Of a stretch of DNA of 13,516 nt, positions 6,998 through 13,516 are shown in pieces. This DNA is from Opitutia bacterium UBA3151. GTDB taxonomy: Bacteria; Verrucomicrobiota; Verrucomicrobiia; Opitutales; Seribacteraceae. Under the pieces are notes generated by a model, which made no database searches, was not told the origin of the DNA, and worked only from the letters and a program-made list of their open reading frames with translations. The position numbers and the translations under genes were made by a program. The stretch is from NCBI GenBank assembly GCA_002364975.1, contig DEYT01000040.1, forward strand, positions 1 through 13,516, read 5' to 3'. Position 1 is the first letter of the stretch. Every line of letters starts with the position of its first letter.

Positions 6998-7294
6998 ATG
7001 AATTTAGCATTACCACATACTGCTTCGGCAACAGATGCATCAGGCACTCTGATCTCTGCACCCGACGCTGCCCGCATGAGTATGGATACTTGTTTTCAAA
7101 ACAGGTTCCGTTCACATCTCAATGGGGAGTCACTTGGCTTTTTTCAAAAAGCCGGGAGGAGTATGTGCGGCCTCAGTACCAGTGTAGTAAATAGCAAACT
7201 TTTCAAATCTCCTACCTTTCTAAAAGGGTGCGGGGAACATTCTCAAAGCCTGGGTCTTGAAGCCAAGATCCTAGTGATTAACTCAAACCCATAA
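6998..7294 (+). CDS. 98-aa ORF derived from a flagellin 5' end
   Basis: ATG 6998 follows TATCAAGGACGA, a 10/12 match to the flagellin leader, and a CsrA-type hairpin. Residues 9-29, ASATDASGTLISAPDAARMS, align without a gap with ASATEASFNLSRANDALRKS of the flagellin starting 414 bases downstream; GCTTCGGC-ACAGA-GCATCA is shared at the DNA level. After ~residue 30 the similarity fades (QKAGRSMCGLST may match DDAGGLAVAYKLSS with indels). Three cysteines (32, 57, 78), unusual in flagellin, occur in the second half. It lacks the conserved LSSGKRI motif and any C-terminal D0, so it cannot be a normal subunit. It is either a decaying duplicate or a short exported protein using a flagellin-like N terminus. 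The following flagellin has its own leader. Confidence 0.5.
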   Translation: MNLALPHTASATDASGTLISAPDAARMSMDTCFQNRFRSHLNGESLGFFQKAGRSMCGLSTSVVNSKLFKSPTFLKGCGEHSQSLGLEAKILVINSNP

Positions 7295-7332
7295 CCTAAT
7301 AATAACCAATATTCATAAATATTTATAACTTT

Positions 7333-7340
7333 CCCGATAA
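7333..7340 (+). promoter_or_regulatory. Possible sigma-28 -10 element
   Basis: CCCGATAA matches the flagellar sigma factor -10 consensus GCCGATAA at 7 of 8 bases and lies 72 bases before the flagellin ATG. A -35 candidate (TAAATATT at 7316) is poorly matched and two bases too close. Comparable elements were not found before the other flagellins, so this is tentative. Confidence 0.3.
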
Positions 7341-7344
7341 GCAG

Positions 7345-7373
7345 TCGTAAAACCTTACGATCACAGGATGTGA
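7345..7373 (+). promoter_or_regulatory. Tandem leader hairpins, second CsrA-like
   Basis: TCGTAA (7345-7350) pairs with TTACGA (7355-7360), and immediately after it TCACA (7361-7365) pairs with TGTGA (7369-7373) with GGA in the loop. CACAGGAUGUG resembles the CsrA target core. The conserved leader AATCAAGGAGGA, with its own GGA, lies 20 bases further on. Confidence 0.5.
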
Positions 7374-7411
7374 AGCTTATCTAAAAAATAAATAATCAAG
7401 GAGGATTAAAA

Positions 7412-8590
7412 ATGCCAATAGTAGTAAACAGTAATGCTTCGGCCACAGAAGCATCATTCAACCTTAGCCGTGCAAACGACGCTTTACGCAAGAGTTTGCA
7501 AAAATTATCAACGGGAAAACGGATCAACTCGCCAGCCGATGACGCCGGTGGACTCGCCGTTGCCTATAAACTTAGCTCTACGATCAAGCGTAGTTATGCT
7601 GTCGTACAGAACGCACAAAATGCACTTTCTTACTTACAGGTGCAAGATTCTGGTCTTAAAACCGTGGGCAATATCTTAGATCGTATGTCCGAACTTCGAA
7701 TCATGGCCCAGGACATAACCAAGAATGCTGGTGATATCGAGAATTACTCCAAAGAGTTTTTGGAGCTTCAAGCCCAGCTCAACCAGCTCAGCCGAGAAAC
7801 CTTTAACGGAATCAGCCTCTTCGCTACAGAATCTCATCGACCTATTGAAAGTGGTGGTACGGCTGGAGTTGGCGGTGAATTTAATAGTGCACTTGGGGTA
7901 TCAGATTCTAATTTAAACATTAACCCCCACAATAATGACGGTGCTCAGTCGGTTGCTTACACCTCCAATAACGGAACGAATATAAGCTATGATAAATTCG
8001 GCCGTACTTTCTATACCCATCCATCGGGACAAGCCACAGACGGAAGTATATCTCTCAATGTGGTAAACCTTCAATTCGTGCTTTCGATCGGCACCCTTGA
8101 TGTTAATCAGACATTAGACATCGACCTTGGTGGGTTGCATAATGTTGACCCTCGGGCTGGTGCAGGTGCAGCAAACAGCAGAGATGGTCATGCCACTGGA
8201 ACACTTACGGTTGCTGCAAATCCAATCCCCATCGCTGATGATAACTATACCCAAGGGACTGATCCAGACGCAACCACTTCTGGTATTAATGATAGTGGAT
8301 TTATAAGTACTATCCTTGATGTCAGTGTCGGTCAATTCACCGAAGCCATTGAAAGACTAGCGGACATGAGAGCCGAAAATGGTGCAGAGCAAAACCGGGT
8401 AATGAACACGATCAACCTTCTGCAGACCAATGTCACCAATTTGGAAGCGGCTCATGGTCGGATTATGGATGCGGATATTGCGCTAGAATCCACTCGATTT
8501 GCCCGACAAAATGTATTGGTTCAGGCAAGTGCGTCGATGACAGCACAGGCCAATCAGTTGACCAATATCGCCCTCACTCTTCTCCAGTAA
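7412..8590 (+). CDS. Flagellin (392 aa)
   Basis: Filament subunit of ordinary design. Residues 1-138 form D0/D1 (MPIVVNSNASATEASFNLSR, LSTGKRINSPADDAGGL, YLQVQDSGLKTVGNILDRM, FNGISLF). Residues ~300-392 form C-terminal D1/D0 (ERLADMRAENGAEQNRVM, GRIMDADIALEST, QANQLTNIALTLLQ). The surface part (~139-299) is G/N/D/T-rich, lacks the repeated beta pattern of the 3250 protein, but shares DGSISLNVVNLQFVLS with it. The conserved regions are close to 3250, so these two are recent duplicates with exchanged or independently evolved outer domains. No cysteine. Start set by the leader AATCAAGGAGGA (7394-7405). The next gene begins 34 bases after the stop with no terminator between, so the two are likely co-transcribed. 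Candidate CsrA hairpins precede it. Confidence 0.97.
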   Translation: MPIVVNSNASATEASFNLSRANDALRKSLQKLSTGKRINSPADDAGGLAVAYKLSSTIKRSYAVVQNAQNALSYLQVQDSGLKTVGNILDRMSELRIMAQDITKNAGDIENYSKEFLELQAQLNQLSRETFNGISLFATESHRPIESGGTAGVGGEFNSALGVSDSNLNINPHNNDGAQSVAYTSNNGTNISYDKFGRTFYTHPSGQATDGSISLNVVNLQFVLSIGTLDVNQTLDIDLGGLHNVDPRAGAGAANSRDGHATGTLTVAANPIPIADDNYTQGTDPDATTSGINDSGFISTILDVSVGQFTEAIERLADMRAENGAEQNRVMNTINLLQTNVTNLEAAHGRIMDADIALESTRFARQNVLVQASASMTAQANQLTNIALTLLQ

Positions 8591-8624
8591 TCTGGAAATA
8601 AAGTAGAGAAAAGGAGGATATACC

Positions 8625-10412
8625 ATGGAACTTACCAATTACAGCTTTCTGCAATCGAGGAACGACTACATGTCCACGATTGCCGAGCGCAAAGTAACCG
8701 CTGACCGGATCGCAACCGGTAAACGCCTGGAAAATGCGGGCGAAGATGTTGGAGCAATCCATCAGGCTGCCTATCAAGAAACCGAGCTACGAGTCGATCG
8801 GCAGTCAATTGTAAATTTAAAGAATCTACGTAGTTTTCTTTTCGCCCAGGAAAACAGCCTGAGAAGGGTTCATGAAATGTATGAAAAAATGGAAGTCTTA
8901 GCCATTAAGTCATCCAATCCCATGACCTCAGAGTCTGACCGCAAAGATTACGAGATTGAATATATAGCCTACCGGGAGCAACTGGCTGAGATCATGAAAT
9001 CCCGTTACAATGACAAGCTCTTGTTTAGTTCTACTGAAATGTGTGGAGGTTCCAAAGAAATTACACTTGGTGCTCTTGATGTTAGTCAGAACAATAGGAA
9101 ATTTAGTCGTGGAGGTATTACGGTGCGCTCGCAAACTGTGGAAACTGGATCTCCATCCGGCAAGGTTTCCTTTCGGGTGAACTCTGGTGTTGCCGGTGAC
9201 AACTATCGAGTCTGGATGGGTGACATATGCGTTTTTAGTGCTGGACCTTCATTTAATGGAAGCACTAACGATCTTTACGGCACCCTTCCAAGCGGAGATC
9301 TTGTCGGGAAAAACTACAACACACAAAGTTATGACGGTCAAGATGCAGACGGAAACACAATAGGAGATGGTAGAACAACTGTAACAGGACCCTTCTCTTA
9401 CACCTATGAAAAAGATGTTGTAATTGGTTATGATGACCAAGGAGATCCGATTGAAAATACTGAAAATATTACGGTAAATGTAGAGGGTCCATGGGATAAT
9501 TATTCGGGAAATGGCTGGAGAACCTCAGGAGGCGCAGGAAATCAAGATGGTGATCTTTTTGAAATCGAATTTTCTCCGGGAAAAGAAACTACCTACAAAA
9601 TCACTCCTGGTGCCAGTAATGATGACGGTGCAGATGGAAGTGATGACAGTGTTGCGGAAAACATTTGGGATGGAACCCAATGGCTTGCTCCTGTAGCCGG
9701 AGATGGGATTTCAGATTACAACCAGTATGACCAAACCACTGGAAAGTATGTTACCGCTACAGGAACCAATGGTAGCTCCTCAAGTTCGAACAGGAATGAT
9801 AGCACAGGAACTGGAGTAATCATTACTAATAATTTACCTAAAGATTTTGACCGCACCGAAATGACGCTCCAAGTGGAATCAAGCTCCATTGGTGTAATTT
9901 ACGCTGAGTACGATCTTTCTGGAGGTCAAAACGATGAAGATGCTGTGGGAGTCGATTTCACCCCGACCCCATACTACAGAGAGATAGCAAAGGATCGACA
10001 TGGTAATAACATTTTACTCGCTCCTAAGGGATTCGACCAATTTGAAGAGAGTGACTTTTCAACAGCTGAGAACGCAAAAGATGCACTCGATAAAATGAGA
10101 GGAAGCGAAGAAAAAGACTACTTCGGTGAAATGAAATGTATCGTGGAAAACAGGATTGGATCCCTAGGTGCCGAATATAAGCGAGTGGACTCGGAAATTC
10201 GAGCACTTGAGAATCAAATCATGAATGGTGAAATGGCACTCGGACGGATTACCGATTCGGATATGGCCAGAGAAGCAACCGCACTAGCCCGAAACAACTT
10301 ACAGACTGAATTAGCCACTCAAGTGATGGCCAATTCTTCCCGACTTAAAGATGTCTTAATCCCTCTCACCACCGATCACTTCCGCGGGGCCGCTCTTAGT
10401 GCCAGTCTCTAA
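8625..10412 (+). CDS. Strongly diverged flagellin-like protein (595 aa)
   Basis: The ends still follow the flagellin plan. Residues 1-136: MELTNYSFLQSRNDYMSTIA, ATGKRLENAGEDVGAIHQ and RYNDKLLFSS replace the usual LSSGKRI..P.DDAGGL and FNG..LF. Residues ~491-583: ENQIMNGEMALGRITDSDMA, ending NSSRLKDVLIPL. Between them is a ~350-residue insert that is Gly/Asp/Asn/Thr-rich, with a likely beta start (GKVSFRVNSGVAGDNYRVWM), an acidic patch (SNDDGADGSDDS) and a Ser run. Unlike the other flagellins here it has three cysteines (140, 202, 505), lacks the otherwise conserved AGGL, and carries an extra tail (TTDHFRGAALSASL) past the D0 end. The start has AAAAGGAGGA. It could be a minor or terminal filament component, or a hook-filament junction protein of FlgL type; D0 similarity favours flagellin. 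Confidence 0.85.
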   Translation: MELTNYSFLQSRNDYMSTIAERKVTADRIATGKRLENAGEDVGAIHQAAYQETELRVDRQSIVNLKNLRSFLFAQENSLRRVHEMYEKMEVLAIKSSNPMTSESDRKDYEIEYIAYREQLAEIMKSRYNDKLLFSSTEMCGGSKEITLGALDVSQNNRKFSRGGITVRSQTVETGSPSGKVSFRVNSGVAGDNYRVWMGDICVFSAGPSFNGSTNDLYGTLPSGDLVGKNYNTQSYDGQDADGNTIGDGRTTVTGPFSYTYEKDVVIGYDDQGDPIENTENITVNVEGPWDNYSGNGWRTSGGAGNQDGDLFEIEFSPGKETTYKITPGASNDDGADGSDDSVAENIWDGTQWLAPVAGDGISDYNQYDQTTGKYVTATGTNGSSSSSNRNDSTGTGVIITNNLPKDFDRTEMTLQVESSSIGVIYAEYDLSGGQNDEDAVGVDFTPTPYYREIAKDRHGNNILLAPKGFDQFEESDFSTAENAKDALDKMRGSEEKDYFGEMKCIVENRIGSLGAEYKRVDSEIRALENQIMNGEMALGRITDSDMAREATALARNNLQTELATQVMANSSRLKDVLIPLTTDHFRGAALSASL

Positions 10413-10457
10413 TTCATTCATAATAAATCTTTATCCAATACATATTATCCACATGCC

Positions 10458-10736
10458 ATGCCTTTAATCATCCAAAGTTCCAAGTGCACAACCCCGCAAC
10501 TTCGACATTACTCGATCACAAATCATAAGTTGATCGATAAAATGCCAGGTATCGAGAAGAAATATTTCTCTGGGAGCGGGAAAGGCTTCACCGGTGAACC
10601 GAAAGATAAAGGCAATGGAAACCCGACAACCATAGAAAGACCTACATCAAGTTTATTTGTACCATCTGAAAATCAAGCCTCTAAACTTTTATCCACGAAG
10701 TCGGACCAGTATCAAGCCCTACTCAACTTAACCTAA
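10458..10736 (+). CDS. Hypothetical 92-aa ORF, doubtful
   Basis: ATG 10458 begins MPLIIQSSKCTT, faintly like the flagellin start MPIVVNSNASAT, then runs into a basic, G/K/S/T-rich stretch (KKYFSGSGKGFTGEPKDKG) and ends ALLNLT. There is no ribosome site, and no domain is recognisable. A perfect 12-base palindrome, TTCACCGGTGAA (10587-10598), lies inside. Considering the decayed flagellin-related copies around it, a remnant of a flagellin 5' end is as likely as a gene. Confidence 0.25.
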   Translation: MPLIIQSSKCTTPQLRHYSITNHKLIDKMPGIEKKYFSGSGKGFTGEPKDKGNGNPTTIERPTSSLFVPSENQASKLLSTKSDQYQALLNLT

Positions 10737-10766
10737 ACACCGCTCAACTTTTAAAACTTATTCACC

Positions 10767-10832
10767 CATGATCACGCAGCACCAAGGATTTTACTCTAGG
10801 CTATCTCCTCCGAGAAAAAGCCAGCGTGATCA
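10767..10832 (+). repeat. Short repeats CATGATCACGCA / TGATCACGC
   Basis: TGATCACGC (10769-10777) pairs perfectly with GCGTGATCA (10824-10832) 46 bases later. The 12-mer CATGATCACGCA at 10767-10778 also recurs directly at 11057-11068. The arrangement lies inside the decayed copy and could reflect a local duplication or a binding site. Confidence 0.4.
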
Positions 10833-11443
10833 GATGCATGGAAACTGCGGAAGGCGAGAACCAACCATTCCAATATTTTATTACTACTCCACTCTTTCTT
10901 ATTTCTCACACCATCAAGCGTGTAAGTCCAAGCAGAGAAATCTTCCAGCGCTTCTCCCGAATTCTATTTTAAATCATAATTTTAAACTTTCTTCAGACTC
11001 AGGTCCCTCAGCACTTAAAGCGAATTGTCTGAAATTTCCACCCACCTCTTTACTTTCATGATCACGCACCTACACCATCATCAGATAGCATATCTCTGCC
11101 TAAGGGAAAGGTGCCTGCGTATTCATCCGCCGGGGGAATACCATGAGTTCGCTCATCCCAACCCGGATTACTCCAGTCCCAATTTACTACTAGAAAATTC
11201 GAGGCGATGTATGCTGTGGCAAGTACTGCATCCTCTCACCTTCTTATCTTACCTGTCTTACGTCACTTATTATTGGACGAAGTGGGTAAGCCGATCGTCT
11301 CTTTCGATGAGCGCGAGGCATTCGCAAACTCATCTCTGGAATGGGACGGTCTCCTTTCTCAAATTTATATCAAATATCAACCCAATAACCAGGAGGATCC
11401 AAGTGGCCTGAGCCATACAAGCAGCAATCCGGCAACGGATTAA
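10772..11443 (+). pseudogene. D1-like flagellin relative(s) with in-frame stops
   Basis: A single frame reads protein-like throughout but has TAA (10970-10972), TGA (11030-11032) and TGA (11138-11140) before its final TAA at 11441. The first part, LLREKASVIRCMETAEGENQ then FITTPLF, aligns without a gap with VRERA...ADTPLF of the 2344 protein: R-E-[KR]-A is exactly 25 residues before T-P-L-F in both, and the 13 bases TACTCCACTCTTT are identical in the same frame (10885-10897, 2751-2763). P-S-R follows LF as P-N-R does there. The last part (11207-11443: LPVLRHLLLDEVGKPIVSFD, REAF, LEWDGLLSQIY) resembles LPGMQTVLKGK, RRAF and LLWGNLKDRLH of 2344. The distance between the parts is ~84 codons too long, so an insertion or two fused remnants is likely. 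Confidence 0.55.
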
Positions 11444-11673
11444 ATCAAGCTGAATCAACCGTATGAATTCACGCAGATTATTTATCCTAACACTATTAAG
11501 TAACAAGTAATTCCAAGCAACACACCATGTTGCTCAAGTATCCGTCCGGGTACCTACCCCATGCAATACCAACAACTGCTCCTTTGCTGTATGTGCTAAT
11601 GTGCAACAATTGGAAATGTTTAGGCGTAACCTGCGCGGTGACTTGTTCGATCTAATTAAAATGCATTAAAACC

Positions 11674-11997
11674 ATGTTTCATTTTACCAACATTTATAGA
11701 CTTAAGCTCGCACCACAACATGCTGAGCCGTTGATTATATGCTGTCCGGTAAATTCGAATCGGATGCAATCCATGTATCAGATAAAACACCCCACAACCT
11801 GGGATCTGACCTGTAACAAGGAACTTGGTTTTAAAACCGCTGATTTTCCCAAAACCATTCGATACCAAGAGGACAAGAATCTACGCCCTGAGTCAAAAGA
11901 GCCACAATTTGTCACTGATTATCTTTTTCAAAAAAACCAAAGTCCTCGAGCAGAATCTGGAAGGACAATAACCGAAAACTTACTTACCAATACCTAA
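11674..11997 (+). CDS. Shortened D1-like flagellin relative (107 aa)
   Basis: ATG 11674 opens a 107-residue frame with no ribosome site. Two landmarks of the 2344 protein appear in order: CNKELGF (QQELGL there; the 10 bases AGGAACTTGG are shared) and PQFVTDYLF (SQFVYADTPLF; CACAATTTGT shared). The stretch between them is about 21 residues shorter. Its N terminus (MFHFTNIYRL) resembles that of the small ORF at 2111 (MFSYIYRM), both over ACATTTATAGA. After LF it ends in a polar tail, so the C-terminal helical part is missing. Like the relatives at 2344 and 6077 it is the last ORF before a flagellin. It may be a decayed member or a minimal form; no function can be given. Confidence 0.4.
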   Translation: MFHFTNIYRLKLAPQHAEPLIICCPVNSNRMQSMYQIKHPTTWDLTCNKELGFKTADFPKTIRYQEDKNLRPESKEPQFVTDYLFQKNQSPRAESGRTITENLLTNT

Positions 11998-12096
11998 GGA
12001 ATAACCACACTTTTAACCTAACCACAGCCTAACCATTGGCATCAACTTAAACAAAGCAACAAGTAATCATAATCCAAATTTGTATAAAATACATAA

Positions 12097-12112
12097 GCGT
12101 GCATATCCACGC
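12097..12112 (+). other. Small hairpin upstream of flagellin 12229
   Basis: GCGTG (12097-12101) pairs with CACGC (12108-12112) over CATATC. Unlike the hairpins before the other flagellins it has no GGA in the loop. The region 11998-12228 is otherwise A/C-rich and G-poor, with no gene and no ribosome site. Confidence 0.3.
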
Positions 12113-12228
12113 GTAATATAAAACATTTAATGATCAATAAAAGACAGAAAGATACCAGCCCGAATATGAATAAGATTCGGTCTCAGGTTCTGTCCTCAAC
12201 CTATCTTAAACCACTACCAAGACATACC

Positions 12229-13239
12229 ATGGGAATCACAATCAATACCAATATTGCTGCCACTAAATCAGGCTTTTACTTAGCTAATAATCACCAAGCT
12301 TTACAAAAGAGCATGGATCGACTTTCAAGCGGAAAGAGAATAACCCAACCATCGGATGATGCCGGTGGCCTTGCGGTATCGATGAAGATCGAAAGTACAA
12401 TCAAGAGACTTCGGGCAACATCTTATAATGTAACCAATGCGGTCTCTCTTCTCCAGGTCCAGGATGGAGTTCTGGCCAGTGCGGCAAAGATCGTATCCAG
12501 AATGGGTGAACTCAAGGCGATGCATAGTGATGTTACCAAGAACGCGACCGATCAGGCCACTTACGACAATGAGTTTAATGATCTACAGGGGCAACTCTGG
12601 GATATGGCTCAGACAAAATTTAATGGAATTCGCGTCTTTGGTGGCTACGACGCGGAGGATAATCTTAGGGTAGCCGATAATGTTTTCGGCACGGATGACG
12701 GTCATGCGGATTCTACCCTGGAACTCTTTACCACAGAAGATGGAAGCTCAGGTTCATCCGTATTAGTCGAGCAAAGCCTTCTCCTGTCCGGTCTTACTTT
12801 GACTGTATCAAACGCAAACACAGCAACCGAAGCCTATACCCCTGCTGCGTTTGACGACGCGGCAGCAAATCCAGTTGCCGTTGGGGGAGTTACCCAAGAC
12901 GGGACTTTCTCACTAGCGAGTAGTGATCCTACTGATGCCACCAAGATTTTCACCTTAGGAGATATCAATATGGGGATTTTCACTGAGGCTCTTCAAAACC
13001 TCGCAACCATGCGTGCCACCAATGGAGGAATGGTGAAGAATTTACAATACACCCTCGATAATATCGAGACCCAAATCGTCAACCACAAGGCAGCCAATGG
13101 ACGAATCATGGATGTCGATATTGCCCGTGAGAGCTCGAATTTAGCCAAGCAGCAAGTTCTCGTTCAATCCGCTGCCACCATGACTGCCCAAGCAAACCTA
13201 ATCAACGATGTGGCCCTTATGCTTATCCGAGGAAATTAA
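12229..13239 (+). CDS. Flagellin lacking the leader (336 aa)
   Basis: Filament subunit of the MGI.INTN type. Residues 1-143: MGITINTNIAATKSGFYLAN, LSSGKRITQPSDDAGGLAVS, LLQVQDGVLASAAK, FNGIRVFGG. Residues ~245-336: LQNLATMRATNGGMVKNL, GRIMDVDIARESS, QANLINDVALMLIRGN. The outer domain (~144-244) is short, acidic and A/T-rich. It is nearer in its N terminus to the truncated gene at 13373 than to 3250 or 7412. Oddity: no Shine-Dalgarno precedes ATG 12229 (CCACTACCAAGACATACC), and the frame is open 33 codons further upstream to ATG 12130 (MINKRQKDTSPNMNK), also without one. A homology-based start at 12229 is preferred because D0 normally begins at the first residues. It may be weakly translated or leader-shuffled. 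Confidence 0.93.
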   Translation: MGITINTNIAATKSGFYLANNHQALQKSMDRLSSGKRITQPSDDAGGLAVSMKIESTIKRLRATSYNVTNAVSLLQVQDGVLASAAKIVSRMGELKAMHSDVTKNATDQATYDNEFNDLQGQLWDMAQTKFNGIRVFGGYDAEDNLRVADNVFGTDDGHADSTLELFTTEDGSSGSSVLVEQSLLLSGLTLTVSNANTATEAYTPAAFDDAAANPVAVGGVTQDGTFSLASSDPTDATKIFTLGDINMGIFTEALQNLATMRATNGGMVKNLQYTLDNIETQIVNHKAANGRIMDVDIARESSNLAKQQVLVQSAATMTAQANLINDVALMLIRGN

Positions 13240-13265
13240 GATGCTCTATCTAACCAATCATTTTC

Positions 13266-13302
13266 AACCGGGGTTCCGTTTCCCCTTCTTTAACAAACGG
13301 TT
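13266..13302 (+). terminator. Weak hairpin after flagellin 12229
   Basis: GGGG (13270-13273) can pair with CCCC (13282-13285), followed by TTCTTT; alternatively AACCG (13266-13270) pairs with CGGTT (13298-13302). Both are short, so terminator function is uncertain and read-through into the next flagellin is possible. Confidence 0.3.
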
Positions 13303-13304
13303 CG

Positions 13305-13319
13305 GACGACAAGGACGTT
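13305..13319 (+). promoter_or_regulatory. CsrA-like site before flagellin 13373
   Basis: GACG (13305-13308) can pair with CGTT (13316-13319, one G-T wobble) around the loop ACAAGGA. ACAAGGACGU keeps the ACARGGA-GU core of the CsrA consensus, with a base-pair change in the stem. The conserved leader follows 33 bases later. It is less certain than the sites at 3199 and 6954. Confidence 0.4.
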
Positions 13320-13372
13320 ATTCGAAGTCATAAACCAAAACAACCCAAAATAAATCAAGGAGGATTAATATC

Positions 13373-13516
13373 ATGGGAATCTCAATCAACACCAATGTAG
13401 CCGCCACTCGTGCCGGCTTGTATCTCGCAACCAATCACGCCAATCTTCAAAAGAGCCTAGATCGTTTATCCAGTGGCAGAAGAATTACCGAACCCGCGGA
13501 TGACGCCGGTGGGCTC
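13373..13516 (+). CDS. Flagellin, 5' part only
   Basis: The leader AATCAAGGAGGA (13353-13364) and ATG 13373 open a frame running off the window after 48 codons. MGISINTNVAATRAGLYLAT, QKSLDRLSSGRRITEPADDA and GGL are the canonical flagellin N-terminal D0/D1 start. It is very similar to the gene at 12229 over the same span (MGITINTNIAATKSGFYLAN), marking a recent tandem duplication, but unlike that gene it has the full ribosome site. Confidence 0.95.
   Translation, partial: MGISINTNVAATRAGLYLATNHANLQKSLDRLSSGRRITEPADDAGGL

Noticed and set aside
6872..10793. ACCAAGGATTTTA shared at 6872-6884 and 10781-10793
   Set aside because: A 13-base match without extension on either side or a common context; chance cannot be excluded.
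11025..11411. Plus-strand frame of 128 codons
   Set aside because: Overlaps the frame with D1-like similarity; its own product is H/S/L/Y-rich without any motif.
12130..12228. Upstream start of the 12229 flagellin (33 extra residues)
   Set aside because: No ribosome site, and flagellins begin with the conserved D0 segment; kept as an oddity, not as the start.
12672..12679. GCCGATAA, a perfect sigma-28 -10 match
   Set aside because: It lies inside the coding part of the 12229 flagellin, far from any start, with no -35 partner considered convincing.

Overview
The window is a stretch of a bacterial flagellin array in which every recognisable gene reads on the plus strand. It holds the 3' end of one flagellin (1-543), three complete flagellins of ordinary design (3250-4872, 7412-8590, 12229-13239), one strongly diverged flagellin-like gene (8625-10412) and the 5' end of a further flagellin (13373-13516). 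No chaperone, regulator, glycosylation, tRNA, rRNA, CRISPR or transposase gene is visible. The N-terminal styles (MPIVVNSN and MGI.INTN, then GKRI..P.(E/D)DAGGL) and strong AAGGAGG ribosome sites are reminiscent, from memory, of Opitutae-type Verrucomicrobia or a related PVC bacterium. That placement is a guess and cannot be settled from this window.

Between the flagellins lie unusually long spacers (544-3249, 4873-7411, 10413-12228) that are not random filler. Each ends, just upstream of a flagellin, with a gene of a second family that I do not recognise by name: intact at 2344-3117, diverged at 6077-6835, short and possibly decayed at 11674-11997. The first two align with each other along most of their length. 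Their central part aligns almost without gaps with the N-terminal D1 helices of the neighbouring flagellins (Q-[DE]-x-G-L, then L-F 58 residues later in both 2344 and 7412, 56 in 6077). They lack the flagellin D0 ends, so they look like D1-only flagellin relatives.

Further upstream in each spacer are broken copies of the same family: 693-1109 and 10772-11443 with in-frame stops, 5077-5524 with frameshifts. Two other spacer ORFs (5615-5959, 6998-7294) carry the flagellin leader sequence, and the second still resembles a flagellin N terminus. The whole reads as a birth-and-death array of alternating flagellin and D1-like units.

Expression signals: a 12-base leader AATCAAGGAGGA is identical before 3250, 5615, 7412 and 13373. 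Upstream of 3250, 6998, 7412 and 13373 there are small hairpins with GGA in the loop that resemble the CsrA consensus RUACARGGAUGU, so CsrA-type translational control of several filament genes is likely. Long inverted repeats at 650-687 and 4983-5028 lie about 110 bases after two flagellin stops and probably end transcripts. The 7412 and 8625 genes are 34 bases apart and probably co-transcribed. The flagellin at 12229 lacks both the leader and any Shine-Dalgarno sequence.
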